From the NCBI GenBank assembly GCA_030690315.1, contig JAUYGY010000051.1, forward strand, positions 1-64,000: DNA of 64,000 nucleotides. The letters run 5' to 3'. The translations under genes were made by a program, and so were the position numbers. Each line of letters starts with the position of its first letter. Position 1 is the stretch's first letter. This document shows positions 25,591 to 34,497 of the stretch, piece after piece. The DNA is from Aequorivita sp. Its GTDB lineage: Bacteria > Bacteroidota > Bacteroidia > Flavobacteriales > Flavobacteriaceae. The notes beneath the pieces were generated by a model. The model saw nothing but the letters and a program-made list of their open reading frames with translations, was not told where the DNA came from and did not search any database.

Positions 25591-26757
25591 ATGAAATCAA
25601 GAAAAATGGGCATTAACACTATCTGCACCCATATTGGGGAGGTTGAGGACAAACAATTCAAAGGTGCCATTTCTCCGCTTTATATGTCCAGCAGTTATGC
25701 TTATGAAGATGTTGATGTGAAGCGTTATCCGCGCTATTTCAACACTCCAAACCAAGAGGCGCTCTGCAAAAAAATCGCGATGCTCGAAAAATGCGAATCT
25801 GCACTTATTTTCGGAAGCGGAATGGCAGCCGTAAGCACGACAATGCTTGCGTTTTTGCACAAAGGCGATCACGTTGTATTACCGCAGACCTTGTATGGTG
25901 GCACCTATAATTTTGTGGTTGAGGAGTTTCATAAATTTGGAATTGAATACGCTTTCGCGGAAGGTTTTTCCGAAGCGGATTTTTCTGAAAAAATTCAGAA
26001 AAACACGAAAGTCATTTTTGTTGAAACACCTTCAAATCCGTTGATGCGAATAACCGATTTGGAAATGATTTCAAAATTGGCGAAGCAACACGGAATTATA
26101 ACAATGATTGATAATACGTTTGCTTCCCCGGTAAACCAAACCCCAGCCGATTTTGGGATTGATATTATGATTCACAGCGCCACAAAATATATGGGCGGAC
26201 ACAGCGATATTCTGGCAGGAGCAGTTGCCGCAAGTGAAGAACACATAAAAATAATCTGGAATCTTGCCAAAAACCTGGGCGGAAGCCTGAGCGATTATAC
26301 CGTTTGGCTATTGGAAAGAAGTATGAAAACAATGGTGCTCCGCGTAAAAGCCCAAAACAAAAATGCTAAAAAACTTTCTCGGTGGTTGGAAAAACACCCT
26401 CTCGTTGAAAAAGTATATTACCCTCGACTAAAAAGCCACCCAGACCATGAGCTTGCAAAAAAGCAAATGATGGGCTACACGGGAATGCTTTCTTTTGAAA
26501 TAAATGAATCTTTAAATGTGGGTGAATTTTTAAAAGCGCTGAAAATGATAAAACCGTCCATGAGTCTGGCAGGGGTGGAATCTACCATTCTTTCGCCTGC
26601 AAAAACTTCGCATGCTTTGCTTTCAGCCGAAGAGCGGAAACGTCAAAATATTAGCGACGGTTTGCTACGTTTTTCTGTGGGAATAGAGGAAGCTGAAGAT
26701 ATTATTGCCGATTTGGAAGGTGCTTTTCAAAAAGTTTCTAAACTGGAAAAAATTTAA
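25591..26757 (+). CDS. PLP-dependent trans-sulfuration enzyme (Cys/Met metabolism family)
   Basis: 388 residues of the cystathionine gamma-synthase / gamma-lyase / methionine gamma-lyase family. The PLP lysine is K199 in HSATKYMGGHSD. Other landmarks are FGSGMAAVSTTMLAFL near residue 73 (phosphate grip), LYGGTYN with the stacking Tyr near 101, and SLAGVESTILSPAKTSH near 330. It makes or cleaves cystathionine or related thioethers; the exact reaction cannot be told from the sequence. BshB1 starts 10 bases downstream, which fits a cysteine/thiol theme because bacillithiol needs cysteine. Confidence 0.88.
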   Translation: MKSRKMGINTICTHIGEVEDKQFKGAISPLYMSSSYAYEDVDVKRYPRYFNTPNQEALCKKIAMLEKCESALIFGSGMAAVSTTMLAFLHKGDHVVLPQTLYGGTYNFVVEEFHKFGIEYAFAEGFSEADFSEKIQKNTKVIFVETPSNPLMRITDLEMISKLAKQHGIITMIDNTFASPVNQTPADFGIDIMIHSATKYMGGHSDILAGAVAASEEHIKIIWNLAKNLGGSLSDYTVWLLERSMKTMVLRVKAQNKNAKKLSRWLEKHPLVEKVYYPRLKSHPDHELAKKQMMGYTGMLSFEINESLNVGEFLKALKMIKPSMSLAGVESTILSPAKTSHALLSAEERKRQNISDGLLRFSVGIEEAEDIIADLEGAFQKVSKLEKI

Positions 26758-26767
26758 AACGGGTTTT

Positions 26768-27484
26768 ATGAAAATAGATATACTCGCCATTGGCGCCCAT
26801 CCGGACGATGTGGAATTGGGATGTTCGGCAACTTTGGCGAAAGAAATAAGCAATGGTAAAAAAGTAGGGATTTTAGACCTCACGCGCGGCGAACTTGGAA
26901 CACGCGGTACAGCAGAAATACGTGATAAAGAAGCTGAAAATGCTGCCGAAATTTTAGGCGTAAAGTTTCGCCACAATCTTGGGTTTTCGGATGGTTTTTT
27001 GGTGAATAACGCTGCATCTCAACTTGAAATAATTAAAATCATCAGAAAATACCAACCTGAAATAGTGCTTTGCAATGCTATTGACGATCGCCACATTGAC
27101 CACGGAAAAGCAAGCAAACTTGCCAGCGATGCGTGTTTTTTAAGCGGCTTGCAAAAAATAGAAACTATACAGAATGGCAATAATCAAAAGGCTTGGCGGC
27201 CCAAACACGTTTACCATTACATTCAATGGAAAAACATTGAACCAGATTTTGTGGTTGACGTATCGGGTTTTTTGGAGAAAAAACTGGAAGCTGTTTTTGC
27301 TTATAAAAGCCAGTTTCACCAAAAAGAAGTTGATGAGCCGGAAACACCAATTTCTTCAATCAATTTTAGGGATAGCATTACGTATCGAGCACAGGATTTG
27401 GGAAGGCTAATTGGAACTGAATATGGGGAAGGCTTTACGGTGGAACGTTATCCCGCAGTAAATTCGATTTTCGATTTAATTTAA
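26768..27484 (+). CDS. bshB1: Bacillithiol biosynthesis deacetylase BshB1
   Basis: Zinc deacetylase that removes the acetyl group from GlcNAc-malate in bacillithiol synthesis. 238 residues from ATG 26768 (MKIDILAIGAHPDDVELGC); a longer in-frame version would overlap the upstream gene. Zinc and catalytic residues sit in AHPDD near residue 10 and in DDRHIDHGKAS near 105. The LTRGELGTRGT segment is typical of the family. It is co-directional with the PLP enzyme 10 bases before it. The other bacillithiol genes are outside the window. Confidence 0.9.
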   Translation: MKIDILAIGAHPDDVELGCSATLAKEISNGKKVGILDLTRGELGTRGTAEIRDKEAENAAEILGVKFRHNLGFSDGFLVNNAASQLEIIKIIRKYQPEIVLCNAIDDRHIDHGKASKLASDACFLSGLQKIETIQNGNNQKAWRPKHVYHYIQWKNIEPDFVVDVSGFLEKKLEAVFAYKSQFHQKEVDEPETPISSINFRDSITYRAQDLGRLIGTEYGEGFTVERYPAVNSIFDLI

Positions 27485-27501
27485 TTTTCTTAGAGTTAGT
27501 A

Positions 27502-27532
27502 TTGCGCAACCGTAAGATTTGATTTATATTTG
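27502..27532 (+). promoter_or_regulatory. Promoter of tRNA-His
   Basis: TTG at 27502-27504 and TATATTTG at 27525-27532 are 20 bases apart, fitting the Bacteroidota pattern TTG-N(17-23)-TAnnTTTG. Transcription would start near 27540, about 32 bases before the tRNA. Confidence 0.7.
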
Positions 27533-27571
27533 CCTCCGCTTAGCAAAGTTGTGTGTTAAGGCACAATAAAT

Positions 27572-27646
27572 GGTGGTTGTAGCTCAGCTGGTTAGAGCAT
27601 CGGTTTGTGGTACCGAGGGTCGCCGGTTCGAACCCGGTCTTCCACC
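27572..27646 (+). tRNA. tRNA-His (anticodon GTG)
   Basis: Cloverleaf with U8-A9 followed by D stem GCTC/GAGC, anticodon stem TCGGT/ACCGA around the loop TTGTGGT (anticodon GTG at 27607-27609), and T arm GCCGG-TTCGAAC-CCGGT. The extra 5' G (27572) pairs with C73 (27646), the hallmark of tRNA-His. No CCA is encoded. The acceptor stem has two adjacent U-U oppositions (5:68 and 6:67), described under findings. Confidence 0.93.
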
Positions 27647-27651
27647 CAAAA

Positions 27652-27680
27652 AAAAATCCTCCCTTTTTGGGAGGATTTTT
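27652..27680 (+). terminator. Terminator of tRNA-His
   Basis: Stem AAAAATCCTCCC (27652-27663) with GGGAGGATTTTT (27669-27680), loop of five T, immediately after the tRNA. Confidence 0.93.
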
Positions 27681-27793
27681 TCGTTTTAGGCTCTATGTTT
27701 CAGGTTTTAGGTTTTTTGTTCACTTATTTCTCCTTTTGTCGTGGATCAAAATGTCGTGATTCTTATTTTCCTTTAGTCCTAAATAATTTACTC

Positions 27794-28798
27794 CTATTTT
27801 AAAGTGATTCTCTTATCGCGATTGGCTACTTCCCAAGCCGTATAAAAAATTAACTGCGCTCTTTTTGCCATTAGATCATATTCAATTTTATCGGGAGTAT
27901 CAGTGATTTTGTGGTAATCTTCGTGAACCCCGTTGAAATAGAAAATAATAGGAACATTGTTTTTTGCGAAATTATAATGGTCGCTTCGGTAGTAAAAACG
28001 ATTTGGATCGTTGGGATCGTCATATTTATAATCCAGTTCCAAATTTGTGTATTTGTTGTTCATCTCTGCTGAAACGTCCTGCAATTCCTGGCTCAGCTTG
28101 TTGCTGCCAATTAAATATATGTAATTTGGATTATCCTTTTTCTCGGGATCAATTCTTCCAATCATATCAATATTGAGGTTGCAAACTGTATTTTCTAGTG
28201 GAAATATTGGATTTTCCACATAATATCTTGAGCCGTAGAGCCCGATTTCCTCTCCAGTTACGTGAAGAAAAAGTACGGAGCGTTTTGGGCCGTTGCCATC
28301 TTTTACGGCTTGTTGAAAAGCTTGGGCAATTTCCAAAATTGAAACTGTTCCGCTACCGTCATCATCGGCGCCATTAAAAACATTGCCATCTTTGTCTGTG
28401 CCCACGTGATCTAAGTGCGCTGAAATTATAATAATTTCATCTGGCTTTTCGGAGCCTTTAATAAAAGCAACTACATTTTCAGAGGCTTTCGCATCTTTTC
28501 GGCCCTGAAAAAAGCTGGCTGGTACATTTTGATAATAATTGTTTTTCTCAATGGGCGATTCAATGCCTTCGTCCATGTAAAAATTACGCAGATATTCCGA
28601 AGCCATTTTCTGGCCTTTTGAGCCTGTCATTCTCCCTTCCATTTCATCACCGGCATAAATATACAGATGCTTTTTAAGGTCTTGGGCGTTTATTGTATTG
28701 GCATAATCAACACTGGGGGTTTTTTGGCCGGAAGTTTGTTGCGTTGAATTACAAGAAAAAATAAAGGGCGAAAAAATAAAAAAAAGGATAATTTTCAT
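27794..28798 (-). CDS. M28-family zinc aminopeptidase lipoprotein
   Basis: 334 residues with a lipobox IFSC (Cys16). The M28 catalytic set is complete: SAHLDHVG (first zinc His and catalytic Asp) near residue 127, NGADDDGSGT (bridging Asp), TGEEIGLYGS (catalytic Glu and zinc Glu) near 182, NIDMIGR (zinc Asp) near 210, and RSDHYNF (last zinc His) near 275. The two-zinc enzyme would trim N-terminal residues from peptides in the periplasm or on the outer membrane. A small lipoprotein gene lies 18 bases upstream on the same strand, so they may be co-transcribed. Confidence 0.9.
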   Translation of the reverse strand: MKIILFFIFSPFIFSCNSTQQTSGQKTPSVDYANTINAQDLKKHLYIYAGDEMEGRMTGSKGQKMASEYLRNFYMDEGIESPIEKNNYYQNVPASFFQGRKDAKASENVVAFIKGSEKPDEIIIISAHLDHVGTDKDGNVFNGADDDGSGTVSILEIAQAFQQAVKDGNGPKRSVLFLHVTGEEIGLYGSRYYVENPIFPLENTVCNLNIDMIGRIDPEKKDNPNYIYLIGSNKLSQELQDVSAEMNNKYTNLELDYKYDDPNDPNRFYYRSDHYNFAKNNVPIIFYFNGVHEDYHKITDTPDKIEYDLMAKRAQLIFYTAWEVANRDKRITLK

Positions 28799-28816
28799 AA
28801 AGATGGAAACAAGGGA

Positions 28817-29149
28817 TTATTCAAAAGAAATGAGTTCGTAATCTTGGGGAGACAGGCCACCTTCACCTATTTTTTTATAATTGAAAGTATGTGTCTTTAT
28901 TATTTCATTGCCTTCCCTGTCCTGTGATTTTACAGTTACTTTCACTAAATAACTGAAGCCTATAAAAGCTTCTTCGCTTTCGGCCTCTGTTACTTCAATG
29001 TTTTCGTTGTTGAATGTTGTGCCTTCGGGAAGTTGCAATTTTTCAATGGCATCTTTTTTGGCAAGTTCGCGTACAACTTCTTCCTGCTTTCCTTCGGTGG
29101 AACAAGAAACGATGAGCAATGTTATTAAAAAGAATGCAAGTTTTTTCAT
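28817..29149 (-). CDS. Small hypothetical lipoprotein
   Basis: 110 residues, signal ending LLIVSC (Cys16), then an acidic helical stretch and a beta-rich end with the line SYLVKVTVKSQDREGNE. I recognise no family. It precedes the M28 peptidase gene by 18 bases on the same strand. Confidence 0.65.
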   Translation of the reverse strand: MKKLAFFLITLLIVSCSTEGKQEEVVRELAKKDAIEKLQLPEGTTFNNENIEVTEAESEEAFIGFSYLVKVTVKSQDREGNEIIKTHTFNYKKIGEGGLSPQDYELISFE

Positions 29150-29267
29150 AATGGTTTAGGTTGCGCAAGTGCGTAAAGATAAAATAAGTTCAATGTGTTA
29201 ATGCAAAAGTTTTGTGAAAATAGATTTTTTGGAATCTACTTCTGAATATTTTAGAAATTACAATTCT

Positions 29268-29275
29268 TATATTTG
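29268..29275 (+). promoter_or_regulatory. -7 promoter box for the MBL-rhodanese gene
   Basis: TATATTTG, an exact TAnnTTTG match, 17 bases before the ATG at 29292. A TTTTG at 29227-29231 is too far upstream to be a normal -33 box. Confidence 0.5.
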
Positions 29276-29291
29276 TTGAAAATAGAAAATA

Positions 29292-30677
29292 ATGAAGGTA
29301 GAACAAATTTACACCGGATGCCTTTCGCAAGGTGCATACTACATTGAAAGTAATGGCGAAGCTGCAATTATAGACCCTTTGCGCGAAACAAAACCCTATT
29401 TGGAACGTGCCGAAAGAGACAACGCTAATATTAAATATATTTTTGAAACCCATTTTCATGCAGATTTTGTAAGCGGACATTTAACCTTATCACAGCAAAC
29501 AGGCGCATCCATTATTTATGGGCCACACGCGAATCCTACTTTTGATGCATTACTAGCAAAGGATAATGAAGTGTATCAACTGGGAGCTGTAACTATTACT
29601 GCAATCCACACCCCGGGTCATACAATGGAGAGCACAACCTATTTACTGAAAGACGAAAATGGAAAAGATTATGCAATATTCAGTGGAGACACATTATTTC
29701 TTGGCGACGTAGGCCGTCCCGATCTTGCCCAAAAAGCGAATGAAATAACTCAGGAGGATTTGGCTGGAATTCTGTTTGATAGCCTTCGCAATAAAATAAT
29801 GCCTTTGGCTGATGATGTAATTGTTTATCCAGCACATGGTGCTGGTTCAGCGTGTGGAAAGAATATGATGAAGGAAACCGTGGACACTTTGGGCAATCAA
29901 AAAATTATGAATTATGCCCTTCGCGCCGATATGACCCGTGAAGAATTTATAAAAGAAGTAACAGACGGTTTGGCACCGCCACCGCTCTATTTTCCAATGA
30001 ATGTGAAAATGAATCGGGAAGGATACACCGCTTTTGACGAAGTAATTGCACAAGGAACAACCGCACTTGACCCCGAAATTTTTGAAAGGATTGCAAACGA
30101 AACGGATGCTGTTGTGCTTGACGTTCGCAACCAAATTGAATTTATTGACGGTCACATTCCCCGTTCAATTTTTATTGGATTGGATGGAGGGTTTGCACCG
30201 TGGGTTGGCGCTTTGCTGGCAGATGTGGAGCAAATAATTCTCTTGGTGGTTTCTCCCGGAAGGGAAGAAGAGGCCATTACAAGATTGTCCAGAGTTGGTT
30301 TTGACAGAACGCTAGGTTATTTAAGCGGCGGAATTGATTCGTGGAAAGAAGCCGGAAAGGAAGTGGACACTCTGGAATCTGTTAATGCGGAAACTTTAAA
30401 ACAGCAAATGGAAAACAAGGTGCCAATTATTGATGTGCGCAACGATGGCGAATTTTCCAACGGTCACATTCCCAATGCGGTTCATGCTCCACTTGGTTTT
30501 CTAAATAACTACTTGAACGATTTTCCAAAAAACGAAAAATTTTATGTGCATTGTGCGGGTGGGTATCGTTCCGTAATTGCGGCCTCAATATTAAAGAGCC
30601 GCGGAATTCATAATGTAGTGGATGTGGCTGGGGGTTTTGCAGCAATCAAAAATGCAGGGATTGCAGTTGAAGCATAA
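29292..30677 (+). CDS. MBL-fold hydrolase with two rhodanese domains (persulfide-dioxygenase-like)
   Basis: 461 residues. The N-terminal ETHE1-like metallo-beta-lactamase domain (1-245) carries the metal motif THFHADFVSGH near residue 57, HTPGHTMES near 110 and FSGDTLFLGDVGRPD near 136. Two rhodanese domains follow: about 260-355, where the active-site loop reads VVSPGREEEA and lacks cysteine, and 365-460, where C421 sits in VHCAGGYRS. This layout fits enzymes that oxidise glutathione or low-molecular-weight persulfide and move sulfane sulfur. With bacillithiol synthesis encoded 2 kb away, bacillithiol persulfide is a possible substrate (inference). Confidence 0.88.
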   Translation: MKVEQIYTGCLSQGAYYIESNGEAAIIDPLRETKPYLERAERDNANIKYIFETHFHADFVSGHLTLSQQTGASIIYGPHANPTFDALLAKDNEVYQLGAVTITAIHTPGHTMESTTYLLKDENGKDYAIFSGDTLFLGDVGRPDLAQKANEITQEDLAGILFDSLRNKIMPLADDVIVYPAHGAGSACGKNMMKETVDTLGNQKIMNYALRADMTREEFIKEVTDGLAPPPLYFPMNVKMNREGYTAFDEVIAQGTTALDPEIFERIANETDAVVLDVRNQIEFIDGHIPRSIFIGLDGGFAPWVGALLADVEQIILLVVSPGREEEAITRLSRVGFDRTLGYLSGGIDSWKEAGKEVDTLESVNAETLKQQMENKVPIIDVRNDGEFSNGHIPNAVHAPLGFLNNYLNDFPKNEKFYVHCAGGYRSVIAASILKSRGIHNVVDVAGGFAAIKNAGIAVEA

Positions 30678-30701
30678 ATAAAATAAGGTTTTAAAAATCG
30701 G

Positions 30702-30733
30702 AAAGCCCCGAAACAATAAAGTTTCAGGGCTTT
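30702..30733. terminator. Terminator between the MBL-rhodanese and DUF2383 genes
   Basis: AAAGCCCCGAAAC (30702-30714) pairs with GTTTCAGGGCTTT (30721-30733) with one mismatch; loop of six bases, followed by T-run. It serves both converging genes. Confidence 0.85.
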
Positions 30734-30766
30734 TTTCTTGCCATTTCTCTTCTTCATATTGCTGAG

Positions 30767-31249
30767 TTATTCAACATCGGCAAGGTCTTCTAACGTTTTA
30801 ACTCGATTAAGGGTATTGTGGATTTCGGTTGCCTGATTTTGCAGAACACCGGAAATATTTGAAGGAAAGTTTTTATTTTGTAATTTTTCTTCATATTCTT
30901 TCCAACTAGCTTTTTCACCACGGATACATTCTTCCAATACAGCTTCATCTGTATTTCCGGCCACAGAACTTTTAATATCAATCCAAGTTCTGTGCAAATC
31001 GCCAGTAAAGCTTCCGCTATCTTTTGGTTGCTCATTTAAACTTGTAATTTCATGACTTAGCTCGTTTACAAAACGTCCTCTTTGCGATGCTTGTTGACGT
31101 AAAAATCGTTTCAAATTTTGATTTTTTGCATCTTGCATTGCTTTGGTAAAACCTTTTTCGGCATCATAATTTTTCTCCAATAAATCTTGAAGATTGCTTA
31201 CAATTTCTTTGTGAATGTTTTGATCTGCTTGCTCTTTTGTAGTTTTCAT
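30767..31249 (-). CDS. PA2169-family four-helix bundle protein (DUF2383)
   Basis: 160 residues, all helix. Ferritin-like two-helix pairs: NLQDLLEKNYDAEKGFTKAM, then the RFLRQQASQRGRFVNEL helix, a middle segment SFTGDLHRTWIDIK, and EECIRGEKASWKEYEEKL. This is the PA2169 / DUF2383 pattern. The fold resembles metal-binding ferritin-like proteins, and members are often stress-induced; no reaction is known. It is a single-gene unit, with a shared terminator after it. Confidence 0.8.
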   Translation of the reverse strand: MKTTKEQADQNIHKEIVSNLQDLLEKNYDAEKGFTKAMQDAKNQNLKRFLRQQASQRGRFVNELSHEITSLNEQPKDSGSFTGDLHRTWIDIKSSVAGNTDEAVLEECIRGEKASWKEYEEKLQNKNFPSNISGVLQNQATEIHNTLNRVKTLEDLADVE

Positions 31250-31441
31250 ATTTTTTATTTTTTATGAATTTTTATTTAAAGGTAATTCTATATACTGTTT
31301 CAAATTCTTAGCATTTTCACAATTGAGAACTGTTTAACGGTAGTTGTTAATGGATTTTAAGATTTTCCCTTCATTATTGGTAAATAAATATTAAACAATA
31401 TTTTCAAAGCAATAGATTCAGTAACTTTCCTAAAAAATATT

Positions 31442-32641
31442 ATGGATATCCGTTCAAACGAGCCTTTCTGGCTCATAAAAAATGCCCTTCCCCAAAGTTA
31501 TCCTTCCCTTAAAAATTCAACATCCACCGAAATATTAATTATTGGCGCTGGAATAACGGGCGCTTTGATTGCTTTTAAGCTTATTGGCGAAGGAAAAAAA
31601 GTTATTATGGTGGACAGCAGGGATATTTGCAACGGCAGCACCGCCGCGAGCACTTCAATGTTGCAGTACGAAATTGATGAGCCACTTCACAAACTAATTG
31701 AGCAAGTGGGCCTTACGTGTGCAGTTTCCAGTTACCAAAATTGTGAAAAAGCAATTAAGGATTTAAAGAAAATAGTTGTTGAAGTGGGAAGCCACTGCGA
31801 TTTTGAATATAAAAAAAGTGTGTATTTCGCTTCCTCAAAAAAGGATATTTCCTTTTTGAAAAAGGAATTTGATGCAAGACAAGAGCACGGTTTTAATGTG
31901 AAATGGCTTCCGAAAGAAAAAATAAATGAACTTGGTTTGAAAGCCTATGCCGCCATTGAGTCGAAGTCTGGGGCGGTTATGGATGTGTATAAACTAGCGA
32001 ATGACATTTTAAAATACTGCAGCAAAAAAGGTTTGCAAGTTTATGATCGCACAGAAATTGCAGAAATAAAGTCGAAAAAAGGCAAAACAATTGCAACAAC
32101 AAAAAATGATCTTTCAATTGAAGCGGACCACGTGGTGCATTGCACGGGTTATGAAAGCATAGAAACGCTGAAAGAAAATATTGTTAATCTTAAAAGTACA
32201 TTTGCGTTGGCTTCCGAAGCGTTTGAAACACTCCCCCAGGCTTTTAAAAACAGAATTTTTTGGAATACAGATTCGCCATATTTATATTTCCGAAGCACTG
32301 GAGATTGCCGTATAGTTATGGGCGGGGGCGATAGGGATTTTAAAAATGCAGTGCGTCGGGATGCGTTGCTGCCACGGAAAGAGAAAGAACTTTCCAAAAG
32401 TTTTAAAAAATGTTTTCCTGAAATTCCTTTCATTGCTGATTATTCGTGGGCTGGAACTTTTGGTGAAACAAAGGACGGTTTGCCTTATTTTGGAAAACCA
32501 GACCCCAAAAAAAACGAGCATTACATTTTAGGTTTTGGCGGAAATGGGATTACTTTCAGTGTGATGGGAATGGATGCAATCCTGCATTCTATCAATAAAA
32601 CGCCACATCCATATTTAGAATATTATAAATTTCATCGGTGA
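31442..32641 (+). CDS. FAD-dependent oxidoreductase (DAO/DadA type)
   Basis: 399 residues. The dinucleotide fold is at the N-terminus (LIIGAGITGALIAFKLI, residues 31-47), followed by the DAO second motif NGSTAASTSMLQYEID near 64 and the C-terminal FAD contact YILGFGGNGITFSVMG near 360. It probably oxidises an amine or amino acid; the substrate cannot be read from the sequence. Some Bacteroidota relatives carry a Rieske domain at the C-terminus; this one does not. It is convergent with the DUF1801 gene, only 4 bases apart. Confidence 0.82.
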   Translation: MDIRSNEPFWLIKNALPQSYPSLKNSTSTEILIIGAGITGALIAFKLIGEGKKVIMVDSRDICNGSTAASTSMLQYEIDEPLHKLIEQVGLTCAVSSYQNCEKAIKDLKKIVVEVGSHCDFEYKKSVYFASSKKDISFLKKEFDARQEHGFNVKWLPKEKINELGLKAYAAIESKSGAVMDVYKLANDILKYCSKKGLQVYDRTEIAEIKSKKGKTIATTKNDLSIEADHVVHCTGYESIETLKENIVNLKSTFALASEAFETLPQAFKNRIFWNTDSPYLYFRSTGDCRIVMGGGDRDFKNAVRRDALLPRKEKELSKSFKKCFPEIPFIADYSWAGTFGETKDGLPYFGKPDPKKNEHYILGFGGNGITFSVMGMDAILHSINKTPHPYLEYYKFHR

Positions 32642-32645
32642 TGTA

Positions 32646-33029
32646 TTATCTTTTTTTTAAAGGTTTCGGAGATTTTTTTTCAATTTCATTATTTCGGAAT
32701 TTTACTATTTCCTCAATCAATTTCCAAGGCATTTCTTCATCAATAGGGAATTGGATAGAACCTTTTCCTGTTTTATAATTTGCCAGTTTCTTCTGAAAAG
32801 CTTCGTTACCGGAAGGAAGGGCATAAAACCCAATATGGCTTTTGTAACCGCCAAAATAAACCAATGGTTTCCCATTAAGTTTGAAAGCGGGCATTCCGTA
32901 ACTAATGCTTTCCACGGAAGTTGGTGCACTTTTCTTAATGGTATCTCTCACGCTTTGAAGAATTTCCTGAACATTTTCAGGAAATGTTTCAATGTATAAA
33001 TCGATATTTTCAGGTTTATTTAAATTCAT
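32646..33029 (-). CDS. DUF1801 (YdhG/iron-chaperone-like) protein
   Basis: 127 residues. The sequence runs YIETFPENVQEILQSVRDTI, then ISYGMPAFKLNGKPLVYFGG near residue 43 and HIGFYALPSGNEAF, the classic YdhG-type DUF1801 pattern with a frataxin-like fold. It is more typical of the family than the gene at 11752. Function is uncertain. Ends in a lysine-rich tail. Confidence 0.83.
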   Translation of the reverse strand: MNLNKPENIDLYIETFPENVQEILQSVRDTIKKSAPTSVESISYGMPAFKLNGKPLVYFGGYKSHIGFYALPSGNEAFQKKLANYKTGKGSIQFPIDEEMPWKLIEEIVKFRNNEIEKKSPKPLKKR

Positions 33030-33059
33030 ATTAATTAAAATGAATGGTGAATGCCATCG

Positions 33060-33731
33060 TTATTTTAAAAGTTCAACAACCTTTGGAATTCCTATGGAAG
33101 CATTTTCGGCAAAAATCGTGATTCTTCTGCTTTCTGAAATGGACGGTTTTGGATCTACAAAATAAATATGCGCATTACTTTTTGCATATTGCACCAAACC
33201 TGCCGCTGGATAAACCTGCATTGAAGTGCCCACGATGATCACCGCATCTGCATTTTCAACTACTTCTGCTGCCACTTCAATCATCGGTACCATTTCACCA
33301 AACCAAACTATGTGTGGGCGCAATTGGTGGTTGTGTTCGCAAAAATGGCCAAGGTTTAAATCTTCCTTCCAATCCAAAACCAAGGCTTCATCAAAGGTGC
33401 TGCGCACTTTCAGCAGTTCGCCGTGAAGATGGATTACATTTGTACTTCCGGCACGTTCGTGCAGATCGTCCACGTTTTGGGTAATTATGGTAACGTCGTG
33501 TATTTTTTCGAGTTCTGCTAAGGCAATATGCGCGGCATTTGGTTTAACCGTTAAAAGTTGTCTTCGGCGTTGATTGTAAAAATCCAGCACCACGGCGGGA
33601 TTGCGCTCAAAACCTTCGGGAGATGCAACTTCCATTACGTCGTGGCCTTCCCAAAGTCCGTCGCTGTCGCGAAAGGTTTTTATTCCACTTTCGGCACTCA
33701 CTCCAGCTCCTGTTAAAACTGCTATTTTCAT
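33060..33731 (-). CDS. NAD-dependent protein deacylase, sirtuin class III-like
   Basis: 223 residues. NAD-binding motifs LTGAGVSAESGI (6-17), FRDSDGLW (20-27), TQNVDDLHERAG (84-95) and the catalytic H103 in HLHGE. Y52 and R55 (FYNQRR) match the residues that let CobB and SIRT5 recognise succinyl/malonyl-lysine. The small zinc domain seems degenerate: between residues 105 and 150 there is one cysteine (HFCEHNHQ) instead of four. It therefore resembles short zinc-free sirtuins. A single gene in a converging arrangement. Confidence 0.87.
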   Translation of the reverse strand: MKIAVLTGAGVSAESGIKTFRDSDGLWEGHDVMEVASPEGFERNPAVVLDFYNQRRRQLLTVKPNAAHIALAELEKIHDVTIITQNVDDLHERAGSTNVIHLHGELLKVRSTFDEALVLDWKEDLNLGHFCEHNHQLRPHIVWFGEMVPMIEVAAEVVENADAVIIVGTSMQVYPAAGLVQYAKSNAHIYFVDPKPSISESRRITIFAENASIGIPKVVELLK

Positions 33732-33837
33732 TGGGATTAACGATTTTAGATTAACGATTTTTGAGCTCTGAACTGTTCACTACCAACTGAACACTGAACA
33801 CTAATTTAGTATCTTCGCTTAAAATTAATTATTTACT

Positions 33838-34497
33838 TTGGATTTAACATTATTAAAACACCTTCAATCTTTTTTAACGGAGCGCAGAAATAATCTCTTT
33901 CAAAAAGTACTTTCAGAAAGAACTCGCCATTTTACGGTGGTTACTGAAGACGTTTACCAACTTCACAACACCAGCGCGGTAATGCGAACCTGCGATGTTT
34001 TTGGCATTCAGGATTTGCATGTGGTTGAGGAAAAAGTGAGCAAGCGAATTGACAAGGAAATAGCAATGGGCGCACAAAAATGGGTTGATTTCAAAAGATA
34101 CCATTCCATTAAGGATTGCATACAAAACTTAAAAAGTTCAGGGTATCAAATCATCGCAACCACGCCACACGACAATTCCACTTTGCTGCATGAATTTGAT
34201 GTTTCAAAAAAGAGCGCCTTTTTCTTTGGAAAAGAGAGTGACGGGCTGAGCGATACGGTGATGAATGCAGCGGATGGTTTCCTTAAAATTCCAATGTACG
34301 GCTTTACTGAAAGTTTGAATATTTCGGTTTCCGCAGCGATTATTCTTCAAAGTGTGGTTACAAAAATGAAGCAGAGCGATGTAAATTGGCAACTTTCCGA
34401 AGAAGAAAAGTTTGAACTTGAAATGCAGTGGTTGCAGAAAACCATTAAAGCTTCGGAAGAGATAATTGCACGTTTTAAAACTGAAAATCCCAAATAA
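33838..34497 (+). CDS. trmH: SpoU-family RNA 2'-O-methyltransferase (TrmH-like)
   Basis: Methylates the ribose of a guanosine in tRNA, probably G18. 219 residues with the SPOUT knot motifs: NTSAVMRTCDVFGI near residue 44, FFFGKESDGLSD near 128 and MYGFTESLNISVSAAI near 152. The start is TTG at 33838 (reading MDLTLLKHLQSFLTERR), because family members begin just there and no ATG occurs before residue 47. The rdgB gene follows 79 bases later, after a CGTAAATCG-type leader. Confidence 0.88.
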   Translation: MDLTLLKHLQSFLTERRNNLFQKVLSERTRHFTVVTEDVYQLHNTSAVMRTCDVFGIQDLHVVEEKVSKRIDKEIAMGAQKWVDFKRYHSIKDCIQNLKSSGYQIIATTPHDNSTLLHEFDVSKKSAFFFGKESDGLSDTVMNAADGFLKIPMYGFTESLNISVSAAIILQSVVTKMKQSDVNWQLSEEEKFELEMQWLQKTIKASEEIIARFKTENPK

